Positions 1 through 6,992 of a stretch of DNA of 64,000 bases are shown one piece after another. Position 1 is the first letter of the stretch, and every line of letters starts with the position of its first letter. The translations under genes were made by a program, and so were the position numbers. The notes beneath the pieces are model-generated. The model did no database searches and was not told the DNA's origin. It saw only the letters and a program-made list of their open reading frames with translations. Source of the DNA: Sphingobacterium spiritivorum (lineage in GTDB: Bacteria > Bacteroidota > Bacteroidia > Sphingobacteriales > Sphingobacteriaceae); assembly GCF_016725325.1 (NCBI RefSeq), contig NZ_CP068083.1:744001-808000 (forward strand). Reading direction: 5' to 3'.

Positions 1-8
1 AAAACAAA

Positions 9-51
9 ATTTATCATTTGCAAATTTTATTTTACATTTATTTATCATTTG
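9..51. promoter_or_regulatory. paired operator-like repeats after the portal gene
   Basis: Exact ATTTATCATTTG at 9-20 and 40-51; the second is part of a perfect dyad ATTTATCA-TT-TGATAAAT. A minus-strand TTTG at 21-24 next to the first copy fits a -33 element, which would place its -7 just outside the window. A repressed leftward promoter for the next phage gene is likely here. Confidence 0.55.
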
Positions 52-61
52 ATAAATATGG

Positions 62-1516
62 TTACTTCTTAATCCTCTCCATCTCGTCCTGAACGTTGGT
101 AACTAACCCGGACATTCCAATAGCGGTCTCCACTGAAATCAATCCTCCGTCCTTAGCTCTGATTGCAAGATCAACATCAGCATCCAAATCATCGAGCTTG
201 AACCGTGGTACTTCAACAGTAACAGCCAGTTCTTGCAATGAAGCAGTTAGTCCTGTGTCCATGCTGGCAAGCAACGCTTTCTCCAGGTTCACACTACGCT
301 GTAACAGCTCGCCATATCCCCCATCAATCTCATTACTAGCGGCTAAATGAGCATCAATAAAAACACGATCGAAAGCAACACCTGAAAGATCTCCCAGGGC
401 TTTCATTTCCTCGAAACTGATATTTGGAGTTTGGGTCAGAGAGTAGATGAAGTTCACCAATGTATCAATTTCCAGTTCAACTGCAGCTACTGATTGATCC
501 CAAGTTACGTACTTAGCATCAGCATGCTCTCCAGTCAATAATACAGCTTTACCACTCTCCCCTTTCTCCTGGGCTTGTGCGCCAGTAGCTCCCTTGAATA
601 CTAAAGTTGGCGAAGCGTGGTAGTCGTTAGTATCAGCAAAGTTTGATATCACTGTTTCCAATCTCTCGATCAGTGGCTGCACATTGGCCCAAATCGGGGT
701 ATTTTTGGAGTAGTAGATAATTGGTAGTTTCTTGTATGGCAAATCCACTGTTGCAACTAGTTTCCATCCACCTTCACTTTCCCCTCCTGATCCTCCCTGC
801 TCAAACTTCAGTAGACGATCAGTACTGTAGATATCAAAGCATTTGACGGTTTTATCGCCGCCACTGGTTTCTGCGGCAAGTTCTTCTAAAGACTTACGGC
901 GATCGTATTGCCTACCGAAGTAAATCAAATCACCATTTGCATCAAACACTGGTAGAAGCGTATCACCTTTACTTGGCGCTAATATCTGCATTTTATAATC
1001 AACAGGAACCTTACTTAGACCGCCCCAGTGGCTCGCATCATCGGTCACCTTGGAATACCACAACTTAGCAACCTGAAGTTCCTTGTTCAAGAGCTTAGCA
1101 ATCTCCGATTCCTTGTACCCAACTTTATTATTTTCCCTCAAACGCTGCAATAGGTTGAAAGCTTTTTCCTGGGCACCCTTGTCCGGCTCCGCATATAGCC
1201 TCGCTTTACCCAAGTTCATAAACGCAACCCTTCTGGTAACTATGATCTCCTGCAGAGCTAAAGGAAGTCGAGCAGGATCGACGTAGGTTGTGGTGGTCGT
1301 TGGCGTTCTTCCATCCGCCATCATCACAGGCTTACCATCAGGCCCTATAACTTTTTTGACTACTGTCTTGCGTTTCCTCAGCTGCTCATCATATATATTG
1401 TGCTCCTTTATATCTGTTTCCTTCTTCACCTCATAAGCAGGAGCTGACTCCTTACCTAGTTCTTCTATTATCTTCGGATCAATGGCAGCTGATGCCACTT
1501 TAATTTCTTTTGCCAT
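62..1516 (-). CDS. phage portal protein (SPP1 gp6-like)
   Basis: A 484-residue protein with the size and layout of SPP1 gp6-type portals (about 500 residues), the ring at the capsid vertex through which DNA enters and leaves. The N-terminal 60 residues are charged and Pro/Thr-rich. The middle has the portal pattern YSLTQTPNISFEEM followed by LGDLSGVAFDRVFIDA, near residues 358-390, and the C-terminus is helical. It lies 27 bases after the large terminase gene on the same strand, the usual terminase-portal order of tailed phages. ATG start and TAA stop are both inside the window. Family placement rests on motif memory and context; a DUF-type portal would be the alternative. Confidence 0.8.
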   Translation of the reverse strand: MAKEIKVASAAIDPKIIEELGKESAPAYEVKKETDIKEHNIYDEQLRKRKTVVKKVIGPDGKPVMMADGRTPTTTTTYVDPARLPLALQEIIVTRRVAFMNLGKARLYAEPDKGAQEKAFNLLQRLRENNKVGYKESEIAKLLNKELQVAKLWYSKVTDDASHWGGLSKVPVDYKMQILAPSKGDTLLPVFDANGDLIYFGRQYDRRKSLEELAAETSGGDKTVKCFDIYSTDRLLKFEQGGSGGESEGGWKLVATVDLPYKKLPIIYYSKNTPIWANVQPLIERLETVISNFADTNDYHASPTLVFKGATGAQAQEKGESGKAVLLTGEHADAKYVTWDQSVAAVELEIDTLVNFIYSLTQTPNISFEEMKALGDLSGVAFDRVFIDAHLAASNEIDGGYGELLQRSVNLEKALLASMDTGLTASLQELAVTVEVPRFKLDDLDADVDLAIRAKDGGLISVETAIGMSGLVTNVQDEMERIKK

Positions 1517-1542
1517 AACTTTTCCTTTTATTGTACCTGCGG

Positions 1543-3048
1543 TTACCCAAACATTCCAATTACTGAGTCGTCAATATTACTTTCCTTATTCACACCGAAA
1601 TTCTCAACAACACCTGTCAAGGCATCCAGGGCATCATCGTAAGCGTTATTACCTTTCTTGCTGTACGTGGTTACATGCTTATAGAATTGTGGCCACATCT
1701 TATCCCAACCGACTGGCATATGTATTATCATATTTACCTTTGCCGAATTCGTGAATATCCTTGCGTGCTTATTCTCCCCTTGATGAAACCATTCAATAGT
1801 ACAGTTGAAAGCCTTAAGGGTCACTAAATGCGACTCTACATTACGAGCAAACCCACGTCCTCCATTATTGGATTCAATCAAAGCATATTCAACTTGGTGC
1901 ATCGCTAGTTGCCTTGCTGTGTCAGGTTCCGTTATCTCCATCGGATCCTGAGTATAGATTACGTCAAGAACGAAGCATCCAAGATCCGTTTCAAGGTAAG
2001 CGATACTACATAAATAATCTTTACCTGTGTCGGCTGTATCAACGTATGCCTTACGATAGGCTTTGAAATAAGGCGGAATATTCAGATACTCTTTGAATGC
2101 CCGATACATCAACCCCTCCTTAGGCTGCGGATTCTGCATATATTGCCGTCCAAAGTTGATTGGATTGATATCATTCATTTTCAGCAGCTCATCAAGCGTA
2201 TGCTTGAACTCCCATAATGCACGTCCCTCCTTCAGGTCCTGTCCATCTTCTACTATAATACTGGGAAGCGATAGAACAGTCCATTCACCTGGATAATTAG
2301 CTAACACATGTCCGCAAAGATCGTTCTCGTGAAGACGCTGCATAATGATTATGATTGGTGTATTACGAGAGTTTACACGATTAATTATCGTTGAATCAAA
2401 ACGATTGTTAACCCGTTCTCTCTTGATCTCACTATCCGCATCGTCGGGCTTAATTGGATCATCAATGATAAGCGCACCGCCGAAGATATCACCGCCCATA
2501 GCCAGCATCTCATCAAGATCAAGCTCTTCATCTTGCAATTGATCTGCGCTTGCCTCAGTATCAACCTGACCTGCGCCAAAACCTGTAACCTGTCCACCGG
2601 CAGCACGAGCGTATACGCCCCCACCTTGAGTCGTATACCATTTATTTTTTGCTCCTGAGCCTTGCTTGAGTTCAACATCTGGAAATAGCTGCTGATAAGC
2701 TTCACTCGTAACCAGATCCTTGACAGCTTCGGAATTATCCAAGGCTAGATCATCCGAGTAACTGAGGTGAATGAACTTAGAAGCAGGATTGATTGCAAGG
2801 CCGGCGCTAATTAAGTTTTTTACGGCTAGTTCAGTCTTTCCATATCGAGGTGCTATATTAATAATCAGACGTGTGATGCGGCCCATAAGCACATCGTCAA
2901 GAGCTTTAGCTATCTTCACGTGATGATCACCAACAACGAAACTACGCGAATACTGTTTTTGAAAGAAGTACTGTGTGTAATTCAATATTGACGACTTGCA
3001 CCACAGCGCAATGATATCACGTTTTGTAAAGCCTGCTACCGGAGTCAT
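1543..3048 (-). CDS. terL: phage terminase large subunit
   Basis: The packaging motor ATPase and nuclease, which cuts concatemeric DNA and pumps it through the portal. The ATPase half has a Walker-A-like APRYGKTEL (residues 66-74) and Walker B ALIIDDP (about 192-198). The C-terminal RNase H-like nuclease shows VDTADTG (about 338), IESNNGG (about 390) and YDDALDAL (about 475), the expected acidic residues. An acidic stretch of about 25 residues sits just before Walker B and looks like a family-specific insertion. The ATG overlaps the small-subunit stop by one base (TAATG), implying coupled translation. Length 501 aa is normal for TerL. Confidence 0.93.
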   Translation of the reverse strand: MTPVAGFTKRDIIALWCKSSILNYTQYFFQKQYSRSFVVGDHHVKIAKALDDVLMGRITRLIINIAPRYGKTELAVKNLISAGLAINPASKFIHLSYSDDLALDNSEAVKDLVTSEAYQQLFPDVELKQGSGAKNKWYTTQGGGVYARAAGGQVTGFGAGQVDTEASADQLQDEELDLDEMLAMGGDIFGGALIIDDPIKPDDADSEIKRERVNNRFDSTIINRVNSRNTPIIIIMQRLHENDLCGHVLANYPGEWTVLSLPSIIVEDGQDLKEGRALWEFKHTLDELLKMNDINPINFGRQYMQNPQPKEGLMYRAFKEYLNIPPYFKAYRKAYVDTADTGKDYLCSIAYLETDLGCFVLDVIYTQDPMEITEPDTARQLAMHQVEYALIESNNGGRGFARNVESHLVTLKAFNCTIEWFHQGENKHARIFTNSAKVNMIIHMPVGWDKMWPQFYKHVTTYSKKGNNAYDDALDALTGVVENFGVNKESNIDDSVIGMFG

Positions 3049-3821
3049 TACGCGTCATTTAGATTAAAGTTACCACTAGCAAGCTGCTGCAGCATACGTT
3101 GCGCCTCCTCAGGTGATACTTTCTCGTTCAACGATTGATCTTTGGTTGTGATATCTAACTTGTCCTTGTACATACCACGAACGCGCATCAAACGATCCAT
3201 AGCGGCATCAGCTGCGTAAAGCTCTACTTCCAAACCGTTTTTACCATACTTGAACGATTTAATGATACCACGTTCTTTGTCAGCCAATAGCTTTGGCATG
3301 TCAACCTCGACTTGCGGTACCAACTCGGCTTCACCGGTAACCAGCCTGCTTGCCAAAGGATTTCTCCGCAACTCAATTTGGTAAGCAAGGATTTGATCAC
3401 GTATTGGGTCAAGTGATGCTTGAAACTCATCAAAGGCTTCCTCCGTGTACCCCTTCACTGCGCAAAACTCTTCTTTAAGCATCAGATCATACTCAAGCTC
3501 TGCAATAAGCTCTAGCAATCCTTTACGGACACGTGGACGATATTCGACCATACGTGTCGTCATATAGTCAGCAAGATTGCCTCGGGCAATGTCGGCAGTT
3601 TTCTTTGTAAGCTCTTCTGCTGACAAGGACAATTCGTCCAATCTAGCATTGATTGCTACGGAAACATTAGGTTTTCTAAGGTTTTCATGACCTACAACCG
3701 CAGCAGTCTTTTCACTATATCCAGCACGAATAGCTGCTTGTGTAGCATTAAAATCTTTGCAGTACTCTTCAACAAAGCGTCGTTGATTGGTTGTTAACTT
3801 AGTTGGCGAATCCTCACTCAT
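3048..3821 (-). CDS. terS: phage terminase small subunit
   Basis: The DNA-recognition partner of the large terminase. The N-terminal 60 residues match the Terminase_2 helix-turn-helix pattern: LTTNQRRFVEEY, then FNATQAAIRAGYSEKTA, then NVSVAINARL. At 257 aa it is longer than the minimal small subunits of 140-180 aa; the extra C-terminal part is charged and Leu-rich, probably helical and oligomerising. It overlaps the upstream unknown gene by 8 bases and touches terL, so the three are one transcription unit. The call is firm from the N-terminal motif and adjacency to terL. Confidence 0.88.
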   Translation of the reverse strand: MSEDSPTKLTTNQRRFVEEYCKDFNATQAAIRAGYSEKTAAVVGHENLRKPNVSVAINARLDELSLSAEELTKKTADIARGNLADYMTTRMVEYRPRVRKGLLELIAELEYDLMLKEEFCAVKGYTEEAFDEFQASLDPIRDQILAYQIELRRNPLASRLVTGEAELVPQVEVDMPKLLADKERGIIKSFKYGKNGLEVELYAADAAMDRLMRVRGMYKDKLDITTKDQSLNEKVSPEEAQRMLQQLASGNFNLNDA

Positions 3822-4194
3822 CTCCCCTAACCTCCTTTACTATATAATCCACAGCCTCACGAACCCTCGCTACGTTGAGGTAGTAATGCACAGACTGACT
3901 TATCTTGCTTGATAAGGCTTGCTTTGATACGCCCATTATTTCGGCAAGCGATTTTATAACTCCTGATTTAACTCTATACTCAGCATGTATTGTCTCGGGC
4001 GAAAATAAAATTAGAGATGTACATATGGTATATAATCTTTGATAAAATGGATCATCACTTATTTGATTAGAGAAACTGTGTATTTTGATTACCTGATTTA
4101 AAGAGCACGGCTTACTCTTTAAGTTTTTAGCCAACTCATTATATACTTCAGGATGTTTAAGCAAAAGATATTGAGAAATGACTGGATTTATCAT
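3814..4194 (-). CDS. uncharacterised phage protein before the terminase
   Basis: A 126-residue protein I do not recognise. It has no signal peptide or membrane segment. The C-terminal half (GVIKSLAEIMGVSKQALSSK) resembles a helix-turn-helix, so DNA binding is possible. Its ATG overlaps the stop of the VRR-NUC gene (ATGA) and its own end overlaps the small terminase by 8 bases. The tight packing argues for a role in DNA packaging or late regulation, but that is inference from position only. Confidence 0.7.
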   Translation of the reverse strand: MINPVISQYLLLKHPEVYNELAKNLKSKPCSLNQVIKIHSFSNQISDDPFYQRLYTICTSLILFSPETIHAEYRVKSGVIKSLAEIMGVSKQALSSKISQSVHYYLNVARVREAVDYIVKEVRGDE

Positions 4195-4559
4195 GCTGCT
4201 ATCTCCTTTCTTGTAGGCTCACCGATTAATTCAATGATTATTGCCTGGAAATCTTCTAATGAGCGAATGATGTAAACTGGCGTCCCATCCTCCTGCCAAA
4301 CCTTGTGTACTTTTTGCTGTTCCGGACTAACCTTACCCGATTGGGTTTTCATTTCGAATCCGTAAGCATTCCCCAGATGAATGAGTATACAGTCAGGAAT
4401 ACCAGCTACAACCCCAGACGCTTTTAATTGCATTCCTTCAACTGCATTGCGGCTTCCACCATTAGGTACATGAAAGAATTTTCGGCGTGTTTGTGGATAG
4501 TTATTCCACAACCATTGAAAGCACGCGGCTTGCAAAGCTTTCTCACTTATCTTTTCCAT
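4191..4559 (-). CDS. VRR-NUC domain nuclease
   Basis: A compact 122-residue single-domain PD-(D/E)XK nuclease of the VRR-NUC family. Visible motifs are the N-terminal Glu in SEKALQAACFQWL, HVPNGG, the metal-binding Asp in GIPDCIL, and FEMKT (the E-x-K pair), followed by a Gln in SPEQQKVH. Free-standing VRR-NUC proteins are common beside terminases and replication genes in phages and are thought to resolve branched DNA before packaging. It is the first gene of the packaging unit; 353 bases of non-coding DNA precede it. Confidence 0.88.
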   Translation of the reverse strand: MEKISEKALQAACFQWLWNNYPQTRRKFFHVPNGGSRNAVEGMQLKASGVVAGIPDCILIHLGNAYGFEMKTQSGKVSPEQQKVHKVWQEDGTPVYIIRSLEDFQAIIIELIGEPTRKEIAA

Positions 4560-4911
4560 GTAAATCCTCCTAAATATAACAAGTCAGATGATTTACACCC
4601 CATAATGTAAATACCAATATTAAAATCTCTATCTATGCTGTCCATGTGGAATGGCTTTTATTAACGCTTCCACAAAAGCGGAAGCGTTTAACACACTTAA
4701 TTCATGAACCAGGTACTTTGACATCCCTGATACTCACAAAAATAAGCATAGTTTCTAATTATTGCATAAAAGCAACATAAAAAGCAATAATTAATAACAA
4801 TAAATAATTAAAGAGGTAGGCTGCTGACTTATTAAAACTTAAAAAAATAAAACAAAAAACCGTCATACTTATGGGAAGCATGACGGCACGTCAAAGAATT
4901 ATTGATTAGTA
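4560..4911. other. non-coding gap with two inverted repeats
   Basis: No credible gene here. It contains a perfect 9-bp inverted repeat with an 8-base loop (AACGCTTCC at 4663-4671, GGAAGCGTT at 4680-4688) and a perfect 10-bp inverted repeat with an 18-base loop (TAATTATTGC at 4756-4765, GCAATAATTA at 4784-4793). The right edge holds the terminator of the small membrane protein gene. Lying upstream of the terminase unit, it could hold the late promoter or a packaging site. Confidence 0.6.
4860..4886 (-). terminator. Rho-independent terminator
   Basis: Hairpin with arms CCGTCAT and ATGACGG, extended by three more pairs across one mismatch. On the minus strand it is followed by a T-rich run. It sits 26 bases past the stop of the small membrane protein gene, so that gene appears to be a separate transcript from the terminase unit. 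Confidence 0.75.
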
Positions 4912-5166
4912 TTAAGTATGTATCATTGATAGTATTATTATTAACCCAATAACTAAGATGAAGGATCCTATTATAACAATGGTTCCAAATATTGCATCTT
5001 TAGTGTCTTCTTTCTTTAAAGATGATTCATAAATTATTTTAAGATCATTCCATCTCTTTAAAACCTTATCAGAAGTTTTTGGAACTTCATCACGAATGTT
5101 TCTCAAAGTGTCATTTAAGAAACATCGTGAATACATTGATTTACTTTTGCTAATTTGCGAGTTCAT
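4912..5166 (-). CDS. small single-pass membrane protein
   Basis: An 84-residue protein with one strongly hydrophobic segment near the C-terminus (about 60-81: FGTIVIIGSFILVIGLIIIL) and a charged, Lys-rich N-terminal part. There is no signal peptide, so the N-terminal domain is probably cytoplasmic or the protein is tail-anchored. It stands alone between a candidate repressor-controlled promoter (5267-5297) and a terminator (4860-4886), a setting typical of lysis, superinfection-exclusion or lysogenic-conversion genes. The function is unknown. Its leader shares sequence with the leaders of two other phage genes. Confidence 0.7.
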   Translation of the reverse strand: MNSQISKSKSMYSRCFLNDTLRNIRDEVPKTSDKVLKRWNDLKIIYESSLKKEDTKDAIFGTIVIIGSFILVIGLIIILSMIHT

Positions 5167-5194
5167 AATAAATTACATTGTTAAGTGTGATTAA

Positions 5195-5225
5195 AGCGGC
5201 CGAAGTTTTGCCGACGACGGCCGCT
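5195..5225 (-). promoter_or_regulatory. hairpin in 5' leader of small membrane protein gene
   Basis: Perfect 8-bp inverted repeat AGCGGCCG / CGGCCGCT with 15 bases between, unusually GC-rich for its surroundings. It lies in the leader between the candidate promoter and the ATG. There is no T-run, so it is a leader structure rather than a terminator. Confidence 0.5.
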
Positions 5226-5244
5226 ACTTTATACTCCAATCCTA

Positions 5245-5261
5245 TTAACCCCTTGGGTTAA
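5245..5261. promoter_or_regulatory. short perfect dyad TTAACCC-CTT-GGGTTAA
   Basis: Seven-base arms separated by three bases, directly downstream of the candidate promoter at 5267-5297. Its position near the expected transcription start suggests a protein-binding site or a 5' hairpin; there is no further evidence. Confidence 0.35.
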
Positions 5262-5266
5262 CGATG

Positions 5267-5297
5267 CAAATGTATAAATTATTTATCATTTGTAAAA
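5267..5297 (-). promoter_or_regulatory. Bacteroidota promoter overlapped by repressor operator
   Basis: On the minus strand TACATTTG (5267-5274) matches the -7 consensus TAnnTTTG. About 20 bases upstream is a weak -33 (TTTTAC). The exact word CAAATGATAAAT (plus-strand 5281-5292) fills the spacer, where a bound repressor would block RNA polymerase. It would drive the small membrane protein gene. Confidence 0.5.
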
Positions 5298-5577
5298 TTA
5301 AATGTAAAATAAAGTTTTCAAAAGTTGCAATAACGCTATATTTTCTCAAAAAGAATTCCTTCATATTATTTGAGATCTGGATAATATCATTAATAAAATA
5401 AGTAGAAATGCATAGAATACCAATTAGACTTGGATTTATTGACTTATACATTTTACATGAATAATATTCAACTTCACCTCTCGACTGATCTGCCCAAAAA
5501 CATTTACAAACTAAAAATGCAACGTATCATTAGATAATAAGTGAAAAAATTTAAAATACTTGGAAAAGGCCGAGGAA

Positions 5578-5829
5578 GGTTACAGGGTTACAGGGTTACA
5601 AGACTTTTGCATTGTTAACATATAGAGAAAAAAGTATATATTTTTTTACTCTACGCAACGGTTGCGTAAAAAAAGGTATATATATTATTTTTTTTCATAA
5701 TATTTAATAAGAATTATAGTAACTCCTGTAACCTATCAAAAAAAGCTTGTTTAATACTAAATAAAACTAGCTTTTAGGTTACAATGTTGTTGTAACCATG
5801 TTGTAACTATACATTTATAAGCTGTTACC
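5578..5829. repeat. cluster of GTTACA / TGTAAC repeats
   Basis: Three direct copies of GGTTACA at 8-base spacing (5578-5584, 5586-5592, 5594-5600), then TGTAACC (5727-5733), GGTTACA (5777-5783), TGTAACC (5791-5797), TGTAAC (5802-5807) and a degenerate GTTACC (5824-5829). The pair at 5777-5797 forms a perfect 8-bp inverted repeat with a 5-base loop. AT-rich tracts and the dyad TACGCAAC-G-GTTGCGTA (5652-5668) lie between. The layout resembles iterons plus a melting region. Confidence 0.6.
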
Positions 5830-5841
5830 TTTCCAAAAAAA

Positions 5842-5861
5842 AAGCCCTCAAAAGAGGGCTT
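5842..5861 (-). terminator. terminator of the leftward early operon
   Basis: Perfect hairpin AAGCCCTC-AAAA-GAGGGCTT followed on the minus strand by a run of T, 19 bases past the stop of the Rha-type gene. It closes the replication operon before the repeat cluster. Confidence 0.85.
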
Positions 5862-5879
5862 AGAAAATGAAGGTATTCT

Positions 5880-6968
5880 TCATTGTCTGCGTGAAAACCT
5901 AACCTTATATTTATTGTAAATTACTTCAACTTTCTTCTCTGATAGAGGGATTTTTATATCATTATCCTTGCAATAATTCAAGTAAACTTGATACCAATAA
6001 CTGAAATTTCTAAAATAAAAACACTTACGAGAAAAGAAGTAATGACAGTGCTGTTCCCTATTAAAATTACCATCCTCATCGAGATGGACACCGTTCGGTG
6101 TAATCCAATGTTCTTTAGGTATCTCAAGATTTAAAATAGATTTAACTATTTGATGTTCAACCAATATTATTTCGTTATTTATTAAATCACTAAATTCCCT
6201 AAGGCCAGATTTGATCATTTTTTTGCTGTAAAAATTAAGAAAATCTTTCAATCCCTCTGATGTCATATAGCATTCTCTAAAGCCAGAACCATTACTCTCT
6301 CGCGAACTATCAAATCCACTATAGCAGACAAAATTATTCATTATAAAACTTTTCTTATTATTTCTTACAGGAGCAATATATCGAAAACCGATATGGTCCA
6401 TTATTTGACTTTCAGTTGCGCTTAAGTCATACCCATTGTATTTCACATCAGGGACCATAACACCCTCATTAAACATCTTCTTGGAACCTACTTCTTCAAA
6501 TCTGACATAGTCTTTAAGGTACTCTGACAGAACAGAATTGATTACATCCAATGGTACGCCTGTAAGCTTGGATAATCGTCTATTTGACGTATATGCGCCT
6601 CCGTAATGGAGTGTGAACAGCTGGGAGCTGTCGAGCGCAACTTTATTGAGGTGTTCTAGCTCTTCCCACCTTAATAACAATAACGCCCTTGCTTCATCAT
6701 TAAAATTAGTAGCTATAAATAATGATTGAGATTTGGTCAATTCGTACATTGATCTCATTTCAACTTTAGCATCCTTGTATTCAATCACGTTAAAATTAAT
6801 GCTTTTAAAATTTTCGTCAGTAGTTTTCCCATAGATTTTTTGACAAGCTTCAATCCAACCAGGCTCCATTTTACGGATATCCTTCAAAACATTATCATGT
6901 GTCATTCCTGATAACTCAGCAATCTCTAGACTACTTATTGTATTTTTTGATATTTCTAATGATTTCAT
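5880..6968 (-). CDS. Rha-family phage regulatory protein
   Basis: The N-terminal 100 residues follow the Phage_pRha pattern: SSLEIAELSGMTHDNVLKDIRK, then YELTKSQSLFIATNF and an E/A-rich helix ALLLLRWEELEHLN. Rha proteins are phage regulators first described in P22-like and phi-80-like phages, where they interfere with infection of hosts lacking IHF. The remaining 260 residues match nothing I know, and the whole is long (362 aa) for the family, so this looks like a Rha domain fused to a novel C-terminal domain. It is the last gene of the leftward operon, 24 bases after the primase. The gene is visibly AT-rich. Confidence 0.7.
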   Translation of the reverse strand: MKSLEISKNTISSLEIAELSGMTHDNVLKDIRKMEPGWIEACQKIYGKTTDENFKSINFNVIEYKDAKVEMRSMYELTKSQSLFIATNFNDEARALLLLRWEELEHLNKVALDSSQLFTLHYGGAYTSNRRLSKLTGVPLDVINSVLSEYLKDYVRFEEVGSKKMFNEGVMVPDVKYNGYDLSATESQIMDHIGFRYIAPVRNNKKSFIMNNFVCYSGFDSSRESNGSGFRECYMTSEGLKDFLNFYSKKMIKSGLREFSDLINNEIILVEHQIVKSILNLEIPKEHWITPNGVHLDEDGNFNREQHCHYFFSRKCFYFRNFSYWYQVYLNYCKDNDIKIPLSEKKVEVIYNKYKVRFSRRQ

Positions 6969-6992
6969 AATTAATCTTATTTTAAGTATTTA

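Larger units (their letters stand above)
5167..5879. other. gene-poor phage control region, possible replication origin
   Basis: No gene is supported in these 713 bases. From left to right they hold a structured leader for the small membrane gene (inverted repeats 5195-5225 and 5245-5261), an operator-like word over a promoter (5267-5297), AT-rich DNA, repeated GTTACA elements (5578-5829), an 8-bp dyad TACGCAAC/GTTGCGTA around 5660, and the terminator of the early operon. The density of repeats at the end of the replication operon suggests an origin or a regulatory hub. Confidence 0.6.

Noticed and set aside
3048..3821. The HTH protein as a host regulator
   Set aside because: Its HTH pattern and one-base overlap with terL identify it as terminase small subunit.
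5245..5451. Open frame of 68 codons on the minus strand
   Set aside because: It spans a promoter, an operator word and a dyad, has an Ile/Asn-rich composition expected from AT-rich non-coding DNA, and no start context or homology I can recognise.
5578..5600. CRISPR-like short repeats
   Set aside because: The 8-base periodic GGTTACAG units have no spacers and no cas genes are nearby; they are better read as iteron-like sites.
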